In this document: positions 19,751-29,163 of the stretch, in pieces
Layout: each line of letters begins with the position of its first letter
Position numbering within the stretch: position 1 is the stretch's first letter
DNA from: Ceratodon purpureus
Lineage: Eukaryota > Streptophyta > Bryopsida > Pseudoditrichales > Ditrichaceae
DNA length: 64,000 bases
Direction: 5' to 3'
Assembly (NCBI GenBank): GCA_014871385.1
Contig: CM026426.1
Coordinates: 31,703,386 to 31,767,385, forward strand
Program-made: the position numbers and the translations under genes
Notes under the pieces: model-generated
Seen by the model: only the letters and a program-made list of their open reading frames with translations
Told to the model about the DNA's origin: nothing
Database searches by the model: none

Positions 19751-22584
19751 ATGGAGAACGTCTCAGATGACGAGGTACCTGTTGAAGCGCCCGTAAACCC
19801 AGACCTTCCAGACTTTGTGGTTGTACCCTCAAAATCATGACAGATTAAGACTGTAACAATATATAGTGACGACAATATCCCGTTAGCAGAGGGTTTGATT
19901 CGGAACCCACGGTCCAGCTTGGTATCTGACATGGTTGGTCCCCTTGATGATTCCGTTGTCGTCGTCCAGGTATCACGTTCGTTAGTCGAAGAAGAGTCAG
20001 AGGATGATTGGAGGTACGCTTTCAAAACATGGCCTATTAGCCACGTCTATCAAGGAGTTAGTCTACAGCACCATAGTCAACGTGATGTTTATAACCGTTG
20101 GGTTGCGGAGCGTAACCGATCCCTGGGAGATCGTACCCGATCGTATGATAACTCCTCTAGAAATACCGCCCCACCTATATCACGTCACGCTGAGTTTCTG
20201 ATGACCCAGCCATCAATCAACTTTGTAGCGGCAAACACGTGCTGCGCTCACCTATGCGTCCAACACTATCCCAGAGATAAAATCTCTACTCTACGGTCGC
20301 GTATGTACGACAAGACCACGGTGCAGTTCCGTAACCACATAAAACTTGACCTGCATAGACAGATTCACAAGATATCAGTGGGGAGGAGTGTGGTGACTCT
20401 GGAGGGCATAAATGTTTGCCCCTTCGCCTGGATGAAGATTATGGGAGTGAGCTCCTGTACATTTTATAGAATTGCCAAGTATGTTGCTACTGGTTTTGAG
20501 GCTCAATTTCACGGCAATACTCGTTTACGTAAACCTAGAAATCACACAGTGGTAGCAACTGCCGTCCTAGGGGCCATCCTTGACAGGCATGCCGACCACA
20601 TGTCCCACAAGAGTCGTGTTCTGCCTTCAGAGGAGACAGTTGTAGCTAAAGTTCTGCCTTCCAGTTTCAAATGGAAGGAACAGATTCCGATCCTCGATGA
20701 GCATCTAGCGGACTGTGGATTGCCTCCTATGTCCCCTCTAACTTGAGCAAGATCAGGAGGCTTAGCTATCCAGAATATTACGCCAAACGGGCAGGAGACA
20801 ACTTCGCTCGTTGCTCAAAATGTGATGAGTTCCAGTCCCAGAAGAAGTTGACGTTAACAGGCTCTCAGGCGTCTCTGTTATGGTCTAAGAAAATGAGGCT
20901 GCACAATGACTCTGCAATGGCGCATAGGGACTTGTACTACCTTAATTGATTCAGGTCGAAGGCTACTCCGCATGAAGTTCTTACAATTATGCATGACAAG
21001 ATGGACCACTCAAAGACAGTGTTGCCCACCTTATCCCACAAGGTCAAACACTTAGATGGTTTCATGAAGCTTCTTCTTGCTGTCACGGGAATGCTTGCTC
21101 ATGGGCATGTGGACCAACGTTACGCCCATTATGGCCTTGACATTTACTCACACGACGCTAATTACACGGTTGGATCGTTTGCGAACCTCCTTCGGGATCT
21201 TAAGTCACCCCCTAAATCCACCTCTAGGGAACCCTTTCAAGAAAATCCGTCCCACCCATTGTATGCCGCGCTTTTGCATGGTTCAAGGATGTGTTTGGAT
21301 CCTCTTGGCCCTCCTCCTGAGGTTCCTGTTGCTGCTAAACCGTTGCCTCCCATTCTTAACGTCCAAATGGATAACGCTGTCAGTGATAACAAGAATAGAT
21401 TTGTATTATCATTCTGGTCCCTATTAGTCGCGAAGCGGGTGTTTCGCGAAGTGTACGTGAATTTCATGCTGGTCGGCCATACTCATGACGATATTGATGC
21501 CCTTTCCGGGCGATGGAGCATGGCTTTGCGGAGGGAGGACTTCCCCACAGTTCCTCTCCTCATGAAGTCCTTCATGAAAAATGAAGTTGTACCAACAATT
21601 CCGCATCTGATTGAGGAGGTCCCAGATTTCAAGAAACTCATTGCGGAGTGGATGCTTGATGGCAACGATACGTTAATGGGTCACACTAAAGCTCATCAGT
21701 TCAAATTCTATGTAGATTCTTCAGGATGCCCTGTCATGAAGTATAAAATTTTCTGTCACGATGACGCCTGGTTGCCAAAAGGAGTAGGTTGCGGCATCAA
21801 GTCGTGGAAGGAGGATTCAGAAGGTCGATCTTTATGGCCCCGTGGTGTTCCTGGTGCCGTGGCGCCTCGCGAGATGCGGCACCTGCTTGATGTGATTAAG
21901 GGCTTGTCGGGTTTTGTAGATCACTGGGAGAGGCTATCTTCGGATTCAGTCCAGTCCAGAAGAATCTATGAGCCACTCTCATACTATTGGAACGATGTTA
22001 AAGAGGCTCTTTCCATCCCCTTTGATGCTGTCCCCGCCTTGGAGCATGATTTTTGGCCATCCACACGGCTCGCTTACTTCGTCGAAGACGAGTTTCAGGA
22101 AGATGGAACTTTGCGCGAGAAGTTCGCAGAGGATGATCACTTTGTTGGTCACAAACGAGATTGCCTAGGACCGTCATTCCGTGTTGCGCGAGACCTTTTT
22201 GCAGGGTACTTCTTAGCGCTACGACGCTGCGATGAAGACGATCGTCCTTTCTGGCTTGCGAGGGCCTTGACTGACCCTAATTCGAACCCTGACCTCCCGA
22301 ACACGCTCCAAGTAGAGTTTTACCGCCCAATTTCCCGAGATGAAAATGTTTTGAAATTCTATACCGGCTGGGATGTGGATGGGAGACTTCGTTGGACAGT
22401 TGAGAAGAATGTACCCGAGTCGTGGCAGATAACTGATGCAGTCATAACAGCTTGGAAATCCAAAGTTAAAAAAAATGTCAACGAGCGGGGGCTTGGCAAG
22501 GATCCAACGCTGAAGATCCCACTCAAACAACTGGACATTATAAAGGCCTCCTTGGAGAGATTTGTTTCTCCGGATTCTGAATAA
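19751..22584 (+). pseudogene. DUF7869-like putative transposase (decayed)
   Basis: Start ATG at 19751 opens an acidic leader. The N-terminal part carries NTCCAHLCVQHYPRDKI and a region ending NLSKIRRLSYPEYY, then FARCSKCDEF (a Cys pair) and IMHDKMDHSKT. The C-terminal half has GMLAHGHVDQRYAHYGLD, QMDNAVSDNKNRFVLSFW (about 21366) and FMLVGHTHDDIDALSGRWS (21460-21500). The D...DN...HTHDD spacing resembles an RNase H-like fold and a widespread eukaryotic family that I recall as DUF7869, associated with mobile DNA. Breaks: TGA 19838-19840, TGA 20947-20949 (both CGA-like) and one frameshift between 20725 and 20742. The last 531 codons are intact. As the only DDE-like candidate inside the inverted repeats, it is the likely transposase. 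Confidence 0.62.
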
Positions 22585-22716
22585 ACATGTAGCTTTCAAG
22601 TTGGTAGTCTTGAAGTTTTGAATTTAGTCAGATCGCTTACATTTGTTTGAAGACGATTGAACTGAATTTCGTTCGTCCCTTCATCCAACATTATGTTTTC
22701 TAGACAAAGGTAGATG

Positions 22717-23038
22717 TTTAGCTCCAGTCGACCTAATGAGTTCTAGAGTATTATATGAAAGTATTTATGTTTTGAATACTAGCAAATTACATATACTTTG
22801 TTGGAGGGAACACTACTTAAGTCCATTCCTTATTTATCATGTGTACCACATTATAGACCGCAGTTTAGGTCGAGGCGACCTAAACTGCATTTGGCGTTGA
22901 AGTTCGTACTTTACAAGTGCGGGATACCAACATGTCACCTATAGTTCTTCGTGTATATTTTTACTTAGTACCCTAAAGCGTTGATTCTATATCATAAGTA
23001 CTGCCACATATCGGCCATTTAGGTTGAGGCGACCTAAA
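22717..23038. repeat. Right subterminal palindromes
   Basis: Copies at 22717-22737 (imperfect), 22864-22884 (TTTAGGTCGA, G, GCGACCTAAA) and 23018-23038, with half-copies near 23226, 23367 and 23513. They share the GG form of the left-end copies. The two best copies are each followed by a diverged direct repeat (GCGTTGAAGTTC..). Confidence 0.75.
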
Positions 23039-23248
23039 CGACATCTAGCGTTGAAGTTCCTAGTTTGAGCCGATAACATACATTTGTTGGCATGGGACTA
23101 TAACAAAGTCCGTATGTTCTTTGATTGCATATCATACTGTGGAAACTGTAGGCAGCTATGTTGGTCGAACAACTTGATTGTTTGTACAGGTCTGAAAGAG
23201 CCTGTCACGGATTCAACATTTAAGGAGTGTCGACCTAAATTGTATTTC

Positions 23249-23252
<4 letters not shown>

Positions 23253-23299
<47 letters not shown>
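23253..23299. repeat. AT dinucleotide microsatellite
   Basis: Uninterrupted TA repeat of about 45 bp inside the transposon's right subterminal region. Confidence 0.9.
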
Positions 23300-23303
<4 letters not shown>

Positions 23304-23535
23304 AGTTTTCCCAGCATATCCGTTGTGTCCATTTCTTGTTATTTGTATGATGTTCATTTTGGGTGGTTCGACCTACCTAGTATTTTTTCAAATATTTCTA
23401 GTAAACCACTACGTTCTTTCATTTCCCATTAGTACTGTGTGATCATGTCCCAAATTAATGGAAATTGCTAATAAGCTTTTCCTTGCCAAGTATGAGACCA
23501 TTGTGCCCATTTTAACTCGACCTGACCTAATGCAT

Positions 23536-23580
23536 TATTTTGGGAGATGATAAATCTCTCAAAATAACGAATATTGTATT
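23536..23580 (-). repeat. Right terminal inverted repeat with an extra hairpin
   Basis: 23554-23580 is the inverted partner of 6029-6055. Immediately inside it, 23536-23548 (TATTTTGGGAGAT) is an inverted copy of 23554-23566 with a 5-base loop, so the right end can fold into a 13-bp hairpin that the left end lacks. Confidence 0.82.
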
Positions 23581-26050
23581 ACACCTTCCCAATCCTCCGG
23601 GCGCTCTCCAAACTACGACACTGTTCAACACTCGCTCGGAACACTACTACAGACAATAGTACCAACAAACCATTACGGTAACGGGCTCGTCAGTCAGCCG
23701 CTCGGCATAACAAATCCAAAAGTATATTCTCAATTGCATTAACAAAACGGCTTACAAAAACAAGGCCTCGGCGTTGGAAAAACGTCTGGCTTAAGTACTA
23801 ATCCTAACGGGCCTACAGCAAACAAGTGGCAAACCGAGATCCAGAAATTCCAGATCTTGGATTCTGGGTATACCGGACCGGTGGCCGCCTTCTATTCCTA
23901 GGTACTCCCGCTATCTTTTCGCATTGACAGCCAGCAGCAAGTAAGCCCCATCGTTAGTGGCTGCCATTTTATCCGGTCCTTATCCTAACTCCTACTTTTT
24001 GTCCTTCTCGAACCTTGGACTGTGCCGGATAACATCTAATCGTACCTTCTTCTGTAGCGCCTTCTTCAACTTCGTCAAGGAGTAGCCGGCTCCTCGAGTA
24101 TCAGGTACTAAATGGTCGGTCGCCTTCCGGACTCGTCCTGCCGGTGCCGGGCGAGAGGGAGACCGCGTAGCTACCGGCCTTACCCCGAGATCCGTCCGTG
24201 CCCGTTCCGGGGATGGAGTTCCGTGCACCAAGACAAAGCTCGCCTCCGGTGGTGGTCCCTGGCTTCCCTCCAAGTGGATGTTCTCCGGGTCAACGACCTC
24301 CACTCCCTCCGGTATGACCACGTTGTGAAGATTGTCCAAGGTGTCCGGAAGAGGGTCCGCCAACGGTTGTCCATGCTCCGGTGGAATTGGCCGGATGGTC
24401 GACTCGACTGGAGAGGCTACGAGTGGCACCTGTGCCGGTCCCATGGTCGGGGCCGATGGTCTGTACTCCTCTCGATCTGCCGGTGGCCCTGGTGGATTTG
24501 ACGGACCGGCCTTATCATCATGGAGAATCTCCACTAGGTCCCTCATCTTCATCCAGGTGTCTTTCATCACCTGCGTACGATCGTGCATGAATTTCAAGAT
24601 TAACTTCCGGGCTGGATCCGGTTGACGGGTCAAGAACTCCTGGTAGACGGCGCACTGATTGGCCACATCCACCGGAAGGGCGAAGGTGGTCTTGACCTCT
24701 GCTACCGTCTGGATGGCCTTGGCTGCCCGATCACGGGCTTCCCGGAAGTCTACCTGTGCATCATGCACCTCCTGTTAGAGTTTGACGATCGTCTCTCGGC
24801 ACTGATCCAACTGTCCGACATGTTGGACTTGTAGACTGGCCACGTCCCGGTGTTTATGAAGAATGGTAATGCATTCTCCCAACCGGTCGGTGCCCGTAAT
24901 GTGAATCACCTCCTTCGCCAACCGGCTTTCGAGCTGGCTATTCTCGTGCAGGTACCGGATATACGCCGTCATCTGTTTCGATAGGTTGGCCAAGTCTTGA
25001 CACGGATCTCCGGTGTGGACCGCTGGGCCAGTAGGTTTGAGGACTTCCGTGCTCATGTTACGTTCAGCCGGTGTGGGAGTCCGGGGAGAACCGGATGGCT
25101 GCCCCTTCTCCGGACTGGGCCGTGGTTTCTTCACCGAAGTGGGCGAAACTTCCGCCACATAGTCATCATCCTCAGACACCTCCTCCCGTTCCGCGTACCG
25201 TTGGAGGCTTTTCAACTGGTCATACTCCAAAACCTCCTTAGGGTTCAGCAGACCCCTGTGCCGGTAGAGGTGGACCAGGAAAGTCAGAAGGCAGGTGGCC
25301 TGCTTCCATCCCCATGCTTTGTCCAGTAGTAACGAACAGCCCATAATCTCCAAGGCATCCCGGAGAAGCTCCCACTCGTCGTCATCCACCGGCATCAACG
25401 GCATGACCCGTTGTACCTTTAGCAACGGTCTTTCTTCGGCCGGTTCCTTCCCCTTTCTGACCATACTGCTAAACGTCCTTGCGGTCACTCCGGTAACACC
25501 TGCACGCACGAATCTCCCACAATCCCTCGACTAACGGAAACACTTCCGTCTCACCGTCTCTCTCCTACCGTCCTAACTCGTACTGCAAACTACGCCGAGG
25601 AGCACAAGGTTCCAACGCTCACAAAACGACAAAAGAAAGGAGGAGCACGGTTGCCCTACCTCCTTTTATACCATGTCTCTCCCCAAGCCGTTCGTAGCTC
25701 ATCATGGCGGACGGTCGTAGCCTTTCATCATTGGACGGTCGCGGCCGGCGGCGCTTTAATTGTCGCAGCCATCTCTCCGCGTGAACCACACCCTCCGGCT
25801 GTTGCCCTAAGTCCGCTTGGGTTAGGGTTTCGTCGCGTAGACTGTTCTCCGCCTTAACCGGCTCCGTACGACCGGATCTAACCCGGTTACCCATCCGGTT
25901 CTTTTATTCATCCAACCAACCGTCTTAACCGGTTGTTACCTATATCTACTTAATACTTCCGTGTTTCTACCACAAAATTTTTGATTTTCATCATTTTTTT
26001 CCACCGGAATTAGTACTCCGGTGTGCCAACCGCGGAAATCACTTTCCACA
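23581..26050 (-). repeat. 5' LTR of the gypsy element, upstream segment
   Basis: Starts (minus strand, from 26050) with TGTGGAAAGTGATTTCC, exactly as the solo LTR at 40945, and is colinear with it down to GGGAAGGTGT, where the DNA transposon interrupts. With 5377-6028 the LTR totals about 3.1 kb, against 2.78 kb for the solo copy, which has an internal deletion. It contains the ORF 23992-25464. Confidence 0.88.
23992..25464 (-). pseudogene. LTR-encoded coiled-coil protein, copy 1
   Basis: ORF of 490 codons wholly inside the LTR. The start ATG at 25464 is chosen because the other copy begins with the same (M)RK-KEPAEE pattern. It reads VQRVMPLMPVDDDEWELL, an aromatic helical segment, an acidic Ser/Pro-rich linker, a coiled coil (about residues 190-290) and a conserved block VANQCAVYQEFLTRQPD and KFMHDRTQVMKDTW. 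It ends in a Pro-rich and basic tail. One nonsense codon (TAA at 24775-24777) replaces a Glu codon seen in the solo LTR copy. It is not the element's gag, which is at 3703-5282. No known domain was recognised. Confidence 0.7.
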
Positions 26051-26745
26051 TTACCCCTTGATAGCCACGCCCGCGGCAGTCGAGATTTTAAATTGGCACT
26101 GTGATGGCAGGTCCCGGTTGGATTTCGTCAGTGTGTCGCTAGTCATTATGGGCCTAGCGCCACATTCAGGAGATATAAGTAGCCACGTATCCTCATCTTG
26201 AATGCGTTCGATCCTTTATACAGCATGAAAGATTTCAAACCTTCACCTCAATTTTAAAATTGAGGGACGAAACCGAATGGCGCCGGCGTCACATCAACGA
26301 TCCCACTCGAGATTATCAAACGCCCGAGTCCTCGGAGTGCTCTTATACTGAGGGAAGGGATCACTTAGCACCTTAGTTCTGGTGGCTTTTCCTTGGATTG
26401 TTCAGGAACTTAGATAGAGTATTTTAGAAGCTCGCCTGCTACCTCTCGGTTCAGATATAGATCAAGCGTTATCATAGTCCTTCCTGTCCACTTCTCCATT
26501 CACCATGCCATCTAGTACTGCTCACCTAGTAAGTCCGCGAATGACGCGATTTACCTCAATTTTGACGCATAGAAATTGTCGTGCCAATGATGCTGGTAGG
26601 ATTTGGGACTGGCCAAAGTTCGTGAGCGGATGTTACGGGAGGAGTATACTCACTAGGATCCGTCGGTCCCTGAAGATGGCTCTTGTGATATGCATAGAAC
26701 GCAGCCACTTGTGATACGGGAGTGCGGCAGGAGACACGAGCAAAT
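26051..26745. other. Flank of the gypsy element
   Basis: Contains a copy of the GC palindrome motif (26278-26291, TGGCGCCGGCGTCA). No gene was recognised. An expected 5-bp target duplication copy would be TTACC at 26051-26055, but the partner lies outside the window. Confidence 0.4.
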
Positions 26746-27230
26746 CTTATTGAGCTGAAGGAAAAGCAGGCCGAGCTTAAGCGGGAAGTGGCAGGGGCGG
26801 TATCGAACCTTCGTAGGCACAGTGCATTTTCTACTTTTTACTCACTCATTGCTTTGCTACTTGATGCACAGCGGGAGACTGAGTTCCTCTGAGAGGTGTT
26901 GGACGAGATGCAGGCGGAAAACGACTTAGTCATTGACACGTTGAATACCTACGTGCTGCACACGACTCTCCAAGTTCCTAAGCAAATCCATGTTCCTCGA
27001 GTCCCACCCTCCGATGATTGACGTAGGTGCGAAATAGGTGGTGCCAGAATTGCCGCGAGCGAAGTCCAGACTGCACCATGTGGTCATTATTACCACCTGT
27101 TCTGCCTGGCCATTCGCGTTGCCATTATCCCTGATTGTTGCAGGACAATTTGCAAGGAGCCCTACCCCCTTGTTGGTTGCAGGCGTATGGATTCCCCTCA
27201 TACGTCTAATCAGAATCTCGGTCTGAAAGC
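26746..27230 (+). pseudogene. Cys/His-cluster coiled-coil protein relative, plus strand
   Basis: One frame reads LIELKEKQAELKREV (coiled coil), a TGA, more helix, a second TGA, then CEIGGARI, APCGHYYHLFCLAIRV and CCRTICKEPYP. The spacing C-x2-x..APCxxxYHxxC..C-x3-C..P matches the C-terminal cluster of the genes at 46661-48279 and 28114-29163, though the second Cys is Gly here. This looks like a third, decayed family member in the opposite orientation. A candidate donor, GCG|GTGAGT, follows at about 27265. Confidence 0.5.
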
Positions 27231-28048
27231 AACAAGGGCAGCTCGTCAGACGATGAAAGTAGCGGTGAGTCCAACTATTTTGGCTGTTATTTCTTGATTT
27301 TGTAGACTACGATAACTGATCTGAAATTCCAGTTCTATTCCGACATAACTATTTAACACAAAATCTTCAAACAAGCGGCAACAGCAGCCGTGGGACTACT
27401 GTAATTCATTCTTTACCGACTCAAGAGCCGCGTGCTTTGGCAAGTCCTGGCTCGCCGCTAAGACTTGATGTGAAACGACAGAGGAGGGTATAGAAAGTTT
27501 TATCATGCCGTAGTATTTTGCTTGAGAATCTTACTAGTCCCTTTGGTAGAACTGTGATTACTTTTCTGCTATTGTTTACCAAAATGACATACGAATAGGT
27601 GTATACAGTGATACATTTGAAGTACGGCACCTAAAGTAGAAGGAACTGAGTCGAGCAATTAGTATAGGAAAAACTGCAAAAATCAGAATTTTTGAGATTT
27701 CGGGGGTTAAGGTAGCATGCCGGTTGTATGCATGTGTAGGCACTACGGTAATATTGCACAGCAGCCTCTAAGCAACGTTTCTACGAGTATGGATGTAATC
27801 TTACTAGAAGAGTATTTTGCTTTCCACCGATTCATATATTTTTGTGATGGACTTCGTCTTCTGAGTAATTCTTCGATGTTGGTTTCGGGTGGTTACCCCC
27901 GTCTCACTCGCCCATCTGTATCCAATTGAGTCGAGCCAAGAAAGGGATCTGCACATTCATTTTTTTTCAAACGGAAGGATTGTGACCTTTTAGTCGGTCG
28001 TGTAAGGATGGTGTGTGGAAGTTCAAAACAGTAATTTGAGCATAGACT
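27231..28048. other. Intergenic, nothing recognised
   Basis: Short ORFs only. A C-terminal exon for the minus-strand gene at 28114-29163 would be expected here, but I could not identify it. Confidence 0.35.
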
Positions 28049-28113
28049 TCATTGTAGAACTGTGAATATCTTTGCAAAATCACAAACAGCTAGGTGGAGA
28101 ACAGTAAACTTAC

Positions 28114-29163
28114 ATTCAAATTTGTTGATGCCAAAGCTTCTTAACCATTCCATGGGAAAATCCTTCTCGCAAGTTCTCTCCACACACCGACCTTCAAGTC
28201 GAACCTGTATAGTTATGCACCAAGGATGGTATGCGCATTCACACGGTGCGGTAACAAAATCCATTACCAGAAACAAGCCATCACAGAATACACATGGATA
28301 TTCGGATACCAAAAATATTGCATTGGACCCGTCAGCGACTTCAGAGAGCTCGCATGGTCGAAGCGTGACAGGAATTTTGATTAAGTCTCCCATCTTCCGT
28401 ACTTTTCCTTTCAATATCTTCGCATTCATATTGAGTGCCACCTCTCCATGCTTCAGCTGATTTAGACCTTCCGTTGCTTCCGCTAATTCAGCCTCCAAAA
28501 CTTGTCTTCCGTTCTCACATGTTCGGATCCACTTATTCAGCTTGTATTGGAGCTTCGACCTCCAGAATCCAAGCTCTTCTAGTTGAGGCCGAGCTAATTC
28601 GACACTTGCAACAACCCTCGGGGGGGGGGGGGGGGGGGGGGGGGGGGCGTAAGGCCTTGAATATTATTGTAGGCCATCTGCATTAATGCCAACACAGCTA
28701 CGCGCTCTGCATCACATCGCTCAATTTCTGCTTGAAGTCGCTCGGTGGCCATTCTAGAGAAGCGGCGCTTGGACTCCCTTATTTCGTACCTCACCAATGC
28801 ATCGTTCCCATTGTCGCTCCACTTTCCACCTCTCCACTGCGTACAAAGCCCAGTTCATAGGTGACCATGGTAGACTTCGGAGACAACACCTTGAGCAAAG
28901 CTCTGTGGAATGTGAAGTGTGTCTAGAATCCGATTTACTTGCCAAATTGCTGGGTAAAGCTCTGCTACTCTGGCGCCCACTCTCTCTGACTTCACAGCTA
29001 AGACCAAATAGCCTCTTCTGGTCTTTCTCTCTCCAAACAGATATTGCAGCTTCTGCCTGCTTACATGGTTACAATCACGCCGCGGGTCTAGCCCCCAATT
29101 TGGGAGTCCAACTTCGTATCCAAACCACGGTTCAGGTCTCCTCTCGTGCTTCCGCTCATTCAT
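28114..29163 (-). pseudogene. Coiled-coil protein with RING/PHD-like Cys/His cluster, copy 2
   Basis: The N-terminal block LDPRRDCNHVSRQKLQYLFG and ELYPAIWQ matches the gene at 46661-48279. PMNWALYAVERWK follows in a shifted frame, then a coiled coil, a poly-Pro run caused by a 28-base G tract, and the C-terminal cluster CVFC, APCECAYHPWC, C..TCEKDFP, WLRSFG. The exon ends at donor GAAT|GTAAGT (28108-28113). Frameshifts lie at about 28860 and 28800 and stops near the G tract. The cluster could bind two zinc ions like a RING or PHD finger; that is inferred from Cys/His spacing only. Confidence 0.6.
28620..28647 (+). repeat. 28-base G homopolymer
   Basis: Twenty-eight consecutive G inside the coiled-coil region of the minus-strand gene, read there as poly-Pro. 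Its length is probably uncertain in assembly. Confidence 0.9.

Larger units (their letters stand above)
6029..23580. mobile_element. 17.55-kb cargo-carrying DNA transposon inserted in a gypsy LTR
   Basis: The ends are inverted copies sharing ATATTCGTTATTTTG plus GAGAT (left 6029-6055, right 23554-23580, three mismatches in 27). They are flanked by ACAC at 6025-6028 and 23581-23584. Removing 6029-23584 restores an LTR colinear with the solo LTR around 43068-43083, an empty site in the same window. Contents: putative transposase (19751-22584, +), and on the minus strand a ParB/methyltransferase-like gene, an FCP1-like gene and a small two-exon gene. All palindrome copies seen in the window lie between these ends. 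A 4-bp duplication is reported for Sola, Ginger and some Academ elements, but I could not assign a superfamily. Confidence 0.85.

Noticed and set aside
24112..24501. Plus-strand ORFs opposite the LTR ORF
   Set aside because: They are antisense shadows of the minus-strand coiled-coil frame, whose sequence is conserved in the solo LTR copy.
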